NCBI GenBank assembly: GCA_005793345.1 | Contig: SXSU01000040.1 | Span: forward strand, 1-45,977 | Length of the DNA stretch: 45,977 nt | Direction of reading: 5' to 3' | From: Bdellovibrionales bacterium | Lineage (GTDB): Bacteria; Bdellovibrionota; Bdellovibrionia; Bdellovibrionales; Bdellovibrionaceae | Shown: one piece after another, positions 35,210-43,573 of the stretch | Layout of the letters: every line of letters starts with the position of its first letter | Position numbering within the stretch: position 1 is the first letter of the stretch | Made by a program: the position numbers and the translations under genes | The notes under the pieces: generated by a model | Database searches by the model: none | What the model saw: the letters and a program-made list of their open reading frames with translations, nothing else | What the model was told of the DNA's origin: nothing

Positions 35210-35370
35210 AATGGGTGTGAGAACAAATAAGTTCAAACAAAAATAAAAGAGAGCACGAAAAAAACAAAAACTCTCAGGGATGAAAATCTTAAACTAGCGG
35301 AAAGTAGGTAATTCCCGGTTCTAAGATTCTGGCGGAACGAATCTGCTCAACTACCTTAAGGAGGTAATTT

Positions 35371-36204
35371 ATGGGAATGAGAATATCAACAAACGTATCT
35401 TCGATCAATGCACAAAGAAGTATGGCTGGAGCTCAAAGAGAGATCCAAAAAAGCTTCGCGCAATTGTCATCAGGAAGTCGAATCACAAAAGCTGCAGATG
35501 ATGCCGCAGGATTAAGTATCAGTGAAACTTTAAAAGCCACTGGACGAAGCTTGCAACAAGCATCTCGAAACGCTAACGACGGTATCTCAATGGTGCAAGT
35601 TGCAGAGGGTGGTTTAAATGAGATCTCAAACATAATGACTCGCCTTCGTGAACTTGGAATTCAAGCATCTTCTGACACTGTAGGCGAAAGAGAGCGTGGA
35701 TTTATCAATAAAGAGGTTCAAAACCTTGTTCAAGAGGCTGATCGTATAGCTAAAACAACAAAATTTAGTGGAGTAAATTTATTAGATGGAACGGGAACAA
35801 CTTTTGATTTCCAAGTTGGATTAAATAATGATGAAAAACTAGATCGTATCTCGTATGCAGCTTCAGACACTAATGCCACTACTGATAATTTAGGAATTGC
35901 TTCAATTGATTTTTCAACTAAAGAAGGTGCACAAGAAGCCTTAAATATAATCGACGAAGCTCAAGTTAAATCAAATGGATATAGAGCTGGTCTAGGTGCC
36001 TTACAAAACAGATTGGCATCAACTGTCGACAACTTAGGTGTATCTTATGAAAACTTAGCAGCTGCAAATTCTCGTATCAGAGATACAGACATAGCTTCTT
36101 CAACTGCTGAGCTTACTCGAAATAATATTTTACTCAATGCTTCTGTAAGCACTCTTGCACAAGCAAACGCATCTCCTCAAATGGCAATGAAATTAATTGG
36201 GTAA
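35371..36204 (+). CDS. fliC: Flagellin
   Basis: 277 residues with the conserved N-terminal (ISTNVSSINAQRSM, LSSGSRITKAADDAAGLSIS) and C-terminal (SRIRDTDIASSTAELTRNNI ... QANASPQMAMKLIG) helical domains that form the filament core. The variable surface part between is very short (about residues 145-180), giving a compact flagellin as in many deltaproteobacteria-like groups. It is exported unfolded by the flagellar type III system and polymerises outside the cell. AAGGAGGTA gives a perfect Shine-Dalgarno five bases before the ATG. It is driven by a sigma-28 promoter at 35183-35209. Bdellovibrio carries several flagellin genes; only one is in this window. Confidence 0.97.
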   Translation: MGMRISTNVSSINAQRSMAGAQREIQKSFAQLSSGSRITKAADDAAGLSISETLKATGRSLQQASRNANDGISMVQVAEGGLNEISNIMTRLRELGIQASSDTVGERERGFINKEVQNLVQEADRIAKTTKFSGVNLLDGTGTTFDFQVGLNNDEKLDRISYAASDTNATTDNLGIASIDFSTKEGAQEALNIIDEAQVKSNGYRAGLGALQNRLASTVDNLGVSYENLAAANSRIRDTDIASSTAELTRNNILLNASVSTLAQANASPQMAMKLIG

Positions 36205-36267
36205 TAATTAATAAGAGTTAGAGTTTATATTAGAATTAGAATTAAAAATTTAAAAAAAATATTCCTT

Positions 36268-36289
36268 GGGGAAACCTACCTCCTTCCCC
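36268..36289 (+). promoter_or_regulatory. Flagellin 3' hairpin exposing an anti-Shine-Dalgarno sequence
   Basis: GGGGAA (36268-36273) pairs with TTCCCC (36284-36289). The loop is ACCTACCTCC. TACCTCCTT (36277-36285) is the exact complement of AAGGAGGTA, the Shine-Dalgarno of the same mRNA (35358-35366). Confidence 0.5.
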
Positions 36290-36303
36290 GTTGTACCAAC
36301 CTA

Positions 36304-36350
36304 CCTAGGGAGATATCTCCCTAGGGTACTTCTTAAAAACAGAAGTATTT
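36304..36350 (+). terminator. Tandem hairpins after fliC
   Basis: CCTAGGGAGATATCTCCCTAGG (36304-36325) is a perfect dyad. It is followed by TACTTCT / AGAAGTA (36327-36347) with a 7-base loop and TTTGGG. The pair probably ends or protects the flagellin mRNA. The T-tract is short. Confidence 0.65.
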
Positions 36351-36413
36351 GGGTGTGTTAAAAGTTTTAGAGGGTAGTTAAAAAATATAACATTACTAGT
36401 GAAACTAGAATGT

Positions 36414-37229
36414 CTAAAGTGACGTTATAAATTCAGTTACGAACTCTGAAAAATGTTGTTCAACTTTTTTTGCGGTTTCGGTGACTTCGTCATGAGAAAG
36501 TTTTTTATTTGAGATTCCAGCGGCTTTATTGGTAATGCAACTTATTGCACTCACCTTTAAGCCCAAATGATTTGCGGCAATGACTTCTGGGACAGTACTC
36601 ATTCCAACCGCTGAGCCACCAATCATTCTCAAGTAGCGAACTTCCGCTGGAGTTTCATAAGTTGGTCCACTAACAGCACAGTAAATACCCTTGTGATATT
36701 TTACTTTGTTATTTTTAAGTGCGTTTTCAAGTTTGCTTCGTAAAGTTTTGTCGTAGGCTTCTGTCATATCTGGAAAGCGTGGCCCAAGTGCGGCAGGATT
36801 TGGTCCTGTTAAAGGATTTGATCCCATAAGGTTAATATGATCTTCAATAATCATAAATTCGCCAGGGTTCATCTGGGGATCTAACCCCCCTGCAGAATTT
36901 GTAATAAAAAGGGTATTAATTCCTAACATAGCCATTACTCGGGTAGGCAATACAACTGTATCCATGCCATGACCTTCGTAATAATGAATTCTTCCCTGTA
37001 ATGCGACAATTGGTGTTTCTTTCAAATGACCAAAAATTAAATTCCCATTATGGCCCTCAACTGTAGGAGGAACAAAGTTGGGTAATTCATGAAATGAAAA
37101 CGAAGAATCTACTTTTACATTTTTTATAAATGTACCTAAGCCAGAACCTAAAATTATTCCGATACTCGGTTTAAATTGGGACCTTGATTTAATATAAGCA
37201 ATAGTGTTTTGTAACTTCTCAAGCATCAT
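36414..37229 (-). CDS. punA: Purine nucleoside phosphorylase
   Basis: 271 residues, the length of trimeric NP-I family phosphorylases. It splits purine (deoxy)nucleosides with phosphate to the base and (deoxy)ribose 1-phosphate. Seen: IGIILGSGLG (phosphate loop), VEGHNGNLIFG, LQGRIHYYEGHGMD, FITNSAGGLDPQMNPG and GPTYETPAEVRYLRMIGGSAVGMSTVPE, all diagnostic. An AGGAGA precedes the paired ATGATG start. It is the last gene of the deoC-thymidine phosphorylase-punA unit and would work with them to turn nucleosides into sugar phosphates and free bases. The 89-base gap before it may hold some added control. Confidence 0.95.
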   Translation of the reverse strand: MMLEKLQNTIAYIKSRSQFKPSIGIILGSGLGTFIKNVKVDSSFSFHELPNFVPPTVEGHNGNLIFGHLKETPIVALQGRIHYYEGHGMDTVVLPTRVMAMLGINTLFITNSAGGLDPQMNPGEFMIIEDHINLMGSNPLTGPNPAALGPRFPDMTEAYDKTLRSKLENALKNNKVKYHKGIYCAVSGPTYETPAEVRYLRMIGGSAVGMSTVPEVIAANHLGLKVSAISCITNKAAGISNKKLSHDEVTETAKKVEQHFSEFVTEFITSL

Positions 37230-37318
37230 AAGTTCTCCTTCTTAAGCAAATAGGCTACTGCTTACTCGATGATTTTGTCTGAAATAATTGCGAAGCGATC
37301 AAACTTAATCATAAGCAG

Positions 37319-38662
37319 TTATATAACTTTTTCGATAAGCTTATTTAACTGTGCAAAATTTAATTTTTGGACCGACCATTCAATTGATTCTATCAAATTC
37401 TTATCTATTTTAGTCAAATTATTTTGATCATCAGAATAAATTGTAAATAATGAATCTCCAATTTCAATTTTCTCACCCAATTTAAAATGAATTTGTATTC
37501 CAGCAGTATAATCTAATTTATCTATTGTTTTAACTCTTCCCGCGCCAATAAGGATTGCGCTAATACCTATGGCTTCGGTTTGAATTGCCGCAACATAACC
37601 ATTCCGAGTTGATTTAAGGGTTCGTGAAAATTTTGCCTTTGGTAGCTCAGAAAGATTTCCCCCTTGAGCTTCACACACTTTATTCCAAAGTGCTAATGCT
37701 CGTCCAGTTTCAAGAGCATTGATAGCTAACTTCTTACCTTCGGCAATTGTTGTGGCCTTATTTCCAAGAACAATCATATGAGCCGCTAATTCAAGGCTCA
37801 ATTCACGAGTGTCAGTGTATAAATCAACTCCTCTTTCATTAAATAATTTTTTATTTTTCAAAATCTCAACACACTCATAAACCTCTAAAGAATTACCAAT
37901 AAATGACCCTAATGGTTGATTCATATTTGTTAACAAGGCATTAACTTTTTTTCCGGCTCCTTCACCAATTTCTTTAAGTGAACGCGCTAGACTTTCAGCA
38001 TTCTCAATAGATTTCATAAACGCACCCGTACCAAATTTTACATCTAAGACTAGAGCATCAATTCCTTCGGCAATTTTTTTAGACATGATACTTGCACAAA
38101 TGAGTTGCTGACTCTCAACTGTTGCTGTCACATCTCTTAAAGCATACATTTTTTTGTCTGCGGGACAAATTTCTGCAGTTTGACCAATAAAACTTAAACC
38201 AAATTTTGAAAGCATATCTGAAAATTCAGCTAACGATAAATTTACATTGAAGTTTGGAATACTTTCTAATTTATCTAAAGTCCCACCCGTATGACCAAGC
38301 CCTCTTCCTGATATCATTGGAACCACAATCCCGCAGGCGGCTACTATTGGCGCCAATATTAAACTTGTTTTATCACCAACTCCACCAGTTGAATGTTTAT
38401 CTACCTTACAGGCGGCAATATTAGGATAACTCATTACTCGTCCAGAATTTATCATCCCATTTGTTAAAGCTAAGGTTTCTTTTTTATTTAATCCATTAAA
38501 ATATATTGCCATCAATAATGCCGACATTTGATAATCAGGCAGATTTCCATTGGTAAATTCTTGAATCATCCAATTAATTTCGTCATTAGAAAGTTCAAGC
38601 TTATTTCTTTTTTTTTTAATAATTTCAGCAGGAATAAAACTTAAAACTTTATTTTGATCCAT
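37319..38662 (-). CDS. deoA: Thymidine / pyrimidine-nucleoside phosphorylase
   Basis: 447 residues. Diagnostic blocks: DKHSTGGVGDKTSLILAP (phosphate binding) and SGRGLGHTGGTLDKLESIP (family signature). It cleaves thymidine or other pyrimidine nucleosides with phosphate, giving deoxyribose 1-phosphate. Whether it is thymidine-specific (deoA) or broader (pdp) cannot be settled by eye; the symbol is provisional. AAGGGA lies before the ATG. It is 30 bases downstream of deoC in one operon, the product pathway being deoxyribose 1-phosphate to deoxyribose 5-phosphate (mutase not in this window) to DeoC. Confidence 0.93.
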   Translation of the reverse strand: MDQNKVLSFIPAEIIKKKRNKLELSNDEINWMIQEFTNGNLPDYQMSALLMAIYFNGLNKKETLALTNGMINSGRVMSYPNIAACKVDKHSTGGVGDKTSLILAPIVAACGIVVPMISGRGLGHTGGTLDKLESIPNFNVNLSLAEFSDMLSKFGLSFIGQTAEICPADKKMYALRDVTATVESQQLICASIMSKKIAEGIDALVLDVKFGTGAFMKSIENAESLARSLKEIGEGAGKKVNALLTNMNQPLGSFIGNSLEVYECVEILKNKKLFNERGVDLYTDTRELSLELAAHMIVLGNKATTIAEGKKLAINALETGRALALWNKVCEAQGGNLSELPKAKFSRTLKSTRNGYVAAIQTEAIGISAILIGAGRVKTIDKLDYTAGIQIHFKLGEKIEIGDSLFTIYSDDQNNLTKIDKNLIESIEWSVQKLNFAQLNKLIEKVI

Positions 38663-38692
38663 GTAAATATCCCTTTTTAAAGTTCATATATA

Positions 38693-39379
38693 TTAATATA
38701 ACGTGTCTTTTATCTCTTGGCCTAATACTAATAAATCTCCGCTGCTTGTTCCTAATCTAGTCGCTCCAGCTTCAATAAATTGAAGAGCTTGTTCTCTTGT
38801 TTTAATTCCACCACTAGCTTTTACTCCTAGTAAAGATGAAACACTTTCTTTCATTAATTTAACACTTGCCAATGTTGCACCTGCTGTTGAAAAACCAGTT
38901 GATGTTTTAACATATGCAGCGCCAGCGGCTTCAGCTATTTTACAAGCTTCAACAATTTCCTCATTTGTTAATAAACAGGTTTCTAAAATAACTTTAACAG
39001 GAGTGGGATGGGAACTGCACACTAATTTAATATCTTCTTCAACAAAGCTCCAGTTTTTTTCTTTTAGGGCACCAATAGAAATAACCATATCAATCTCTTG
39101 GGCACCATTTTCAATTGCATATAGTGCTTCAAATTTTTTAATGTATGACCCGCATGCTCCAAGGGGAAAGCCAACAACTGTTACAGGTAAAATATTTGTT
39201 CCACTCAATTGTTTAGCAACTAGATTGGTAAAACGAGAGTTGGTACAAACTCCTTTAAATTTATGTTTAATTGATATCTCACATAAATTTCTAATTTCTA
39301 ATTCAGTGGCATCTGCTTTTAATAAAGTTTGGTCAATATATGGGGCAAGATTTATGTTTTTTTTATTTGAGTCTTCCAT
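38693..39379 (-). CDS. deoC: Deoxyribose-phosphate aldolase
   Basis: 228 residues from the ATG at 39379, preceded by GGAG with good spacing; an upstream TTG at 39391 would include that Shine-Dalgarno and is rejected. DeoC splits deoxyribose 5-phosphate into acetaldehyde and glyceraldehyde 3-phosphate. Seen: APYIDQTLLKADATE, VVGFPLGACGSYIKKFEA, the Schiff-base Lys in AAYVKTSTGFS and GVKASGGIKTREQAL. It is the first gene of a three-gene nucleoside-catabolism operon and is divergent from a small secreted-protein gene. No CytR- or DeoR-like operator was recognised. Confidence 0.95.
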   Translation of the reverse strand: MEDSNKKNINLAPYIDQTLLKADATELEIRNLCEISIKHKFKGVCTNSRFTNLVAKQLSGTNILPVTVVGFPLGACGSYIKKFEALYAIENGAQEIDMVISIGALKEKNWSFVEEDIKLVCSSHPTPVKVILETCLLTNEEIVEACKIAEAAGAAYVKTSTGFSTAGATLASVKLMKESVSSLLGVKASGGIKTREQALQFIEAGATRLGTSSGDLLVLGQEIKDTLY

Positions 39380-39435
39380 TAAATTCTCCAATAATATTAA
39401 TCTGAGTACTTAACAAAGTGTACATGGAGTTAAAT

Positions 39436-39876
39436 ATGAGTAAAGTGTTATTGTTGAAATCATTCATGGCGGCTTTTTTCCTTTCTAATCTATGCTTTGC
39501 TTTTTCTTTAGAACAGCAATTCTCTTACACTGAGTCAGATTCAATTTCTGAATCTAGTGCCTATTCTAAAGCAGCCCAACAAAGCAAGTTCAAAAGCGAC
39601 CCCTCTGCAGTAAAAGGAAAAGTTGCACGTATAATGTTCGCTGGCCTGGGAGGTGCTGTGTTTGGAGTTAGTACACTCAGTTTCTATGATCGACCTCAAA
39701 ATCACTTAAGTAATGTTGCTGTTGGTACTATAATTGGGTTACTAATAGGGTCTGCATATGTAACATCAGAATCATGGGAATCACCAGATCACGAATATTC
39801 TAATGTTCCCTCTCAAAAGAATATTAATTTTTCAAAATTAAATTCAACTCAAGTTTCATTTAATTTTTCATTTTAA
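39436..39876 (+). CDS. Small secreted or membrane-anchored protein, unknown
   Basis: 146 residues from the ATG at 39436 (GGAG seven bases before); an upstream GTG at 39418 is less likely. The N-terminus is a signal peptide (KVLLLKSFMAAFFLSNLCFA, then FS). A Ser-rich linker follows, then two Gly-rich hydrophobic stretches (VARIMFAGLGGAVFGVSTL and VAVGTIIGLLIGSAYV) that may be a membrane hairpin, and a polar tail ending in VSFNFSF. No family was recognised. It is divergent from deoC and is a single gene. Confidence 0.65.
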   Translation: MSKVLLLKSFMAAFFLSNLCFAFSLEQQFSYTESDSISESSAYSKAAQQSKFKSDPSAVKGKVARIMFAGLGGAVFGVSTLSFYDRPQNHLSNVAVGTIIGLLIGSAYVTSESWESPDHEYSNVPSQKNINFSKLNSTQVSFNFSF

Positions 39877-40071
39877 AATATTACCAAAAAATGAATTTAT
39901 AACAAAATTATTTTAAAAGCTTTTTTTAATTTTAAAAACTATGAGCATATTTCAATGAATTTAGACTTTAGTTTTGATTAACTTATTAATTAACCAAACT
40001 TATGTTTTGATTTTATTTATTTTTGAGTTTTAATCTTACAAAGAATCATTTGATAAACGATTATATAATTA

Positions 40072-42213
40072 ATGAAAATATCAGAACTTTCTTTAATTAT
40101 GAACTCAAGCTATCTTGAAAAAGGTATTCAATTTTCTTTTATTTTAAGTTCTTTGTTATTGTGTTTTTTTCAGACCTCCTGTTATGGAACAATGTGGGGA
40201 AAAACAGAGAGTTTAGATCAAACAGAATCTTCAACAGCTAATTCCAATGCAACGTCCTTACAAGGTATCCCCATATCTCCTGATTCTCCGAATAATAATG
40301 GACAATTCTTAAAATTTAATGGGACTCAATGGTTTCCTAGTTATATAAACATTTCAGATCTTAAATCTTCAATTAATAATAGTTCAGCACTTGCTGTCTC
40401 ATGCAATAATAACCAAGCAATAAGTTATAATTCTGCATTAGATTCATTTGAATGCGTTTCAATTTCAATTCAAGCATCTCAAATAACTCAGGGAACTTTA
40501 GCAATTGAAAATGGAGGCACAGGAGCTTCAACACAATCCGCTGCTGCTAATAATTTGCTCCCATCTCAAGCCTCCAATGCTGGCAAATTTTTGTCAACAG
40601 ATGGAAGCAATTTAAGTTGGTCCTCTGTTTCAACTGGAACTAATCAATGGATCACTTCAGGTTCTAATATTTATTTTCAATCTGGCTTTGTTGGGATAGG
40701 GACGCCCAGCCCAAACTCATTAATCGAAGCTTACTCCACTAATAATAATCTCACTGCTATAAGTGTAATAAACACCTCAGGTGGAGGAAGCGCAGGTGCA
40801 AAATTTTCAGCTTCAAACAGCGCTGGTTCATCATTTCATATGGGTGTTACTGGATCTGCAAACACAACAACAACTTCTCTTGGGACGCCTGGAAGTGCCT
40901 TTATTTACTTTACTTCAATTGGAGAAAATCTAAATATAGTAAATGATTCGACAACGGGTGATATAATGTTTTATACTACTGCAGCAAGTAGTAGCCCAGT
41001 TATGACGATTAAATCTACTAGATACGTAGGATTTGGAACATCTTCTCCAACTGCTCCAGTGCAAGTTGCAGCAGTTGCAGTTCCCGTTGCAGGAACTAAG
41101 TCTCTCGCTGATTTTGCAGATACTAATGGCCCAGCTGCCAATAATGGTGGGGGTATTACCTTTAGTGGCTATTATGATTTAAGTGGAATTCTAGTCCCCT
41201 ATGCAGGAATTCAATCTGGCAAGTCTAATGGTACAATTGGTGACAATTCGGCTTATTTGTCGTTTTCAACTCGGGCTAATGGAGTTCCTCCAACAGAAAA
41301 ATTAAGAATAGATTCAACGGGTAAAGTTGGAATAGGAACATCGTTTCCAGCTTATCAACTTGATGTGCGAGGAGCTTCTATGCAATTTGCAAACGATGGT
41401 GATATTTATCAGTATATCTTTTCTTCAGGTGGAGCTTTATCAGGCAAGCCAACTTTATGGTTCCAATCTTCCAGAGGTACAAATGCATCTTCAACTTATC
41501 CGTTATCTGGAGATAGCTTAGGAGCTATTTTTTTTGGAAATCAAGTAGCTGCTAATATAGGAGCTAAAATCGAAAGTATCGCTGTTGGGAATCATGGTTC
41601 AGGTGGGCTTCAACCAACTGGAGGTAAGCTTGAATTTTCAACAACACCTTCAGGAACCAACAACGCGGCTATTCGAATGACAATTGATGATATCGGAAAT
41701 GTAGGGGTAGGTACAATCCCTGGCTATAAATTAGATGTTAATGGTGATATAAATTTAGCTGGAGCTAGCTCATTACTTTTTGCTGGTTCCCCAATTTGTA
41801 CAAACTCTGGTTGTTCTTCACCTTCAGATATAAAGTTAAAAGAAAATATCCAACCGTTAGAAGATTCTTTATCCAAGGTTCTAAATTTACGGGGAGTAAG
41901 TTTCAACTGGAAAGATAAAAAAAAGTTTGGTGCTCAGTCTGAGATTGGCTTTATAGCTCAAGACCTTGAAGTGATCTTTCCAGAAGTTGTCAAAACGAAT
42001 CCTCGAACAGGGTTAAAATCAGTGGCATATGACCATATTGTAGTTCCACTTGTTGAATCATTAAAAGAACTTCACTTCATAAATAAAAACTTAAGTTCTA
42101 AAATTTTTGAACTCGAAAAGAAAAATGAAGAATTAAATAAAGAATATTCGGCTATTAAAGATCGACTTGATAAAGTTGAAAAACTAATTTTTAAATCAAA
42201 CCCGAGTAATTAA
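40072..42213 (+). CDS. Tail-fibre-like surface lipoprotein with S74 self-cleaving chaperone domain
   Basis: 713 residues. A signal peptide ends in the lipobox-like FFQTSC (Cys37). The long middle is Ser/Thr/Asn/Gly-rich and carries repeated VGIGT..P...LDV.G blocks (VGIGTPSPNSLIEAY, VGFGTSSPTAPVQ, VGIGTSFPAYQLDVRG, VGVGTIPGYKLDVNG), as in trimeric phage fibre-like proteins. Near the C-terminus SPSDIKLKENIQPLEDSLSK begins a Peptidase_S74 intramolecular chaperone domain; the Ser at the cleavage point and the following Lys are present. A coiled-coil tail (LSSKIFELEKKNEELNKEYS) follows. Such domains trimerise and then cut themselves off. Inference: a cell-surface adhesin fibre. No Shine-Dalgarno is obvious before the ATG. 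Prophage genes are absent nearby, so it is not simply a phage gene. Confidence 0.82.
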   Translation: MKISELSLIMNSSYLEKGIQFSFILSSLLLCFFQTSCYGTMWGKTESLDQTESSTANSNATSLQGIPISPDSPNNNGQFLKFNGTQWFPSYINISDLKSSINNSSALAVSCNNNQAISYNSALDSFECVSISIQASQITQGTLAIENGGTGASTQSAAANNLLPSQASNAGKFLSTDGSNLSWSSVSTGTNQWITSGSNIYFQSGFVGIGTPSPNSLIEAYSTNNNLTAISVINTSGGGSAGAKFSASNSAGSSFHMGVTGSANTTTTSLGTPGSAFIYFTSIGENLNIVNDSTTGDIMFYTTAASSSPVMTIKSTRYVGFGTSSPTAPVQVAAVAVPVAGTKSLADFADTNGPAANNGGGITFSGYYDLSGILVPYAGIQSGKSNGTIGDNSAYLSFSTRANGVPPTEKLRIDSTGKVGIGTSFPAYQLDVRGASMQFANDGDIYQYIFSSGGALSGKPTLWFQSSRGTNASSTYPLSGDSLGAIFFGNQVAANIGAKIESIAVGNHGSGGLQPTGGKLEFSTTPSGTNNAAIRMTIDDIGNVGVGTIPGYKLDVNGDINLAGASSLLFAGSPICTNSGCSSPSDIKLKENIQPLEDSLSKVLNLRGVSFNWKDKKKFGAQSEIGFIAQDLEVIFPEVVKTNPRTGLKSVAYDHIVVPLVESLKELHFINKNLSSKIFELEKKNEELNKEYSAIKDRLDKVEKLIFKSNPSN

Positions 42214-42235
42214 TTTTAACTGTTTTCATTTAAAT

Positions 42236-43345
42236 CTAGGCAACGTTACCAACACTTCTTTTTCCTGAATTGGGTTGATTACTTGATACTCCACCTTGAG
42301 GTACTCCATCTGTATCATTATAACCAAAAAACTGATCTGAATCTTTTTTTGAAATTATCCCTTTTTTTACTAAGTCTCCAATGGATTTTTCAAATAAGTT
42401 CATTCCATATTTTTGACCTGTTTGCATTAATGTAGGTAATTGAAAAGTTTTTCCTTCACGTATTAAATTTGAAACTGCTCTCGTGTTTTTTAAAATTTCG
42501 AAAGCTGCAACCCGTCCAGGTTTGTCTGTTCTTGAAAATAAGTTTTGCGCAATGACTCCACGCAAACTTTCAGCGAGCATTGTTTTAATTTGTTCTTGCT
42601 GATCTCCCGGAAACACATCGATCACGCGATCAATTGTTTTAGATGCATTATTAGTGTGTAAAGTTCCAAAAACCAAGTGTCCTGTTTCTGCAGCTGTAAT
42701 GGCAAGAGATATTGTATCTAAATCCCGCAACTCACCAACCAAAATAACATCTGGGTCTTCACGAAGCGATGATTTAAGAGCACTTGCAAAAGTTTTTGTA
42801 TGACTACCCAGTTCTCTTTGGTTGACCAAACATTTTATGTTTCCATGAATGAACTCGATTGGGTCTTCTATAGTAATGATATGCCCTTCGCGTGTAGCAT
42901 TGATATGATTAATGAGGGCTGCTAATGTGGTTGATTTACCAGAACCCGTTGGTCCTGTTACAAGAATCAAGCCTCTGTCAGTATCAATGAGATCTAAAAT
43001 TGGCTGAGGTAAGCTGAGGTCACGCACCGTTTGAATTTTTTCAGGGATTGTACGAAACACACCACCAAGTCCTTTTCGTTGCATGAACATATTGCCACGA
43101 AAACGACCCAGTCCGGGAATTGTATATGCAAAATCTAATTCCCACTTATCAACAAATATTTTTTTTTGCTTTTCTGTTAAAATTTCAAACATCAACCCCT
43201 GAACATCTCGGTTTGAAAGTTCGCGGTAGTTAGCACTTTTCATTTGACCATGCACTCTTAAATAAGGAGGCGCCCCACTGGTTAAGTGAAGATCAGAAGC
43301 TCCCTGATCAACTAGTAATTTAAGTAATTCATCAATAACTGCCAT
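42236..43345 (-). CDS. pilT: Type IV pilus retraction ATPase
   Basis: 369 residues. PilT is a hexameric cytoplasmic ATPase that disassembles type IV pili and powers twitching. Seen: N-terminal LLKLLVDQGASDLHLTSGAPP, Walker A GPTGSGKSTT (about 129-138), the Asp box TIEDPIEF, Walker B DPDVILVGELRDLDT and the His box AETGHLVFGTLHTNNA. The C-terminal AESLRGVIAQNL retraction motif is present. The last approximately 25 residues (PQGGVSSNQPNSGKRS) are a polar tail. It converges with the S74 gene (22-base gap). In Bdellovibrio type IV pili are needed for prey entry; that role here would be inferred from relatives. Confidence 0.96.
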   Translation of the reverse strand: MAVIDELLKLLVDQGASDLHLTSGAPPYLRVHGQMKSANYRELSNRDVQGLMFEILTEKQKKIFVDKWELDFAYTIPGLGRFRGNMFMQRKGLGGVFRTIPEKIQTVRDLSLPQPILDLIDTDRGLILVTGPTGSGKSTTLAALINHINATREGHIITIEDPIEFIHGNIKCLVNQRELGSHTKTFASALKSSLREDPDVILVGELRDLDTISLAITAAETGHLVFGTLHTNNASKTIDRVIDVFPGDQQEQIKTMLAESLRGVIAQNLFSRTDKPGRVAAFEILKNTRAVSNLIREGKTFQLPTLMQTGQKYGMNLFEKSIGDLVKKGIISKKDSDQFFGYNDTDGVPQGGVSSNQPNSGKRSVGNVA

Positions 43346-43573
43346 GCACTTTATATCGGTTGATATTTGTTTGACTTAAGTTTTTAGATATAGTTTAGCC
43401 TAAATTCTAGTCTGTAGTATGCTCTAATGCCACAGCACTATACTTTAATAATTAGACTTGCTATTAATTATTTGTTCATCAATTTTTTTCAAATATTCTT
43501 ATTAGGTTTGTTATTCATTGAATAGGACAGTCGTAGACCATCCAAACAAACTTGGATATTACCGAAAGGCTAA

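Noticed and set aside
36304-36325. Perfect 22-bp palindrome as a phage attachment site or restriction-type site
   Set aside because: It sits directly after fliC with another hairpin behind it and no integrase nearby; a transcript-end hairpin is simpler.
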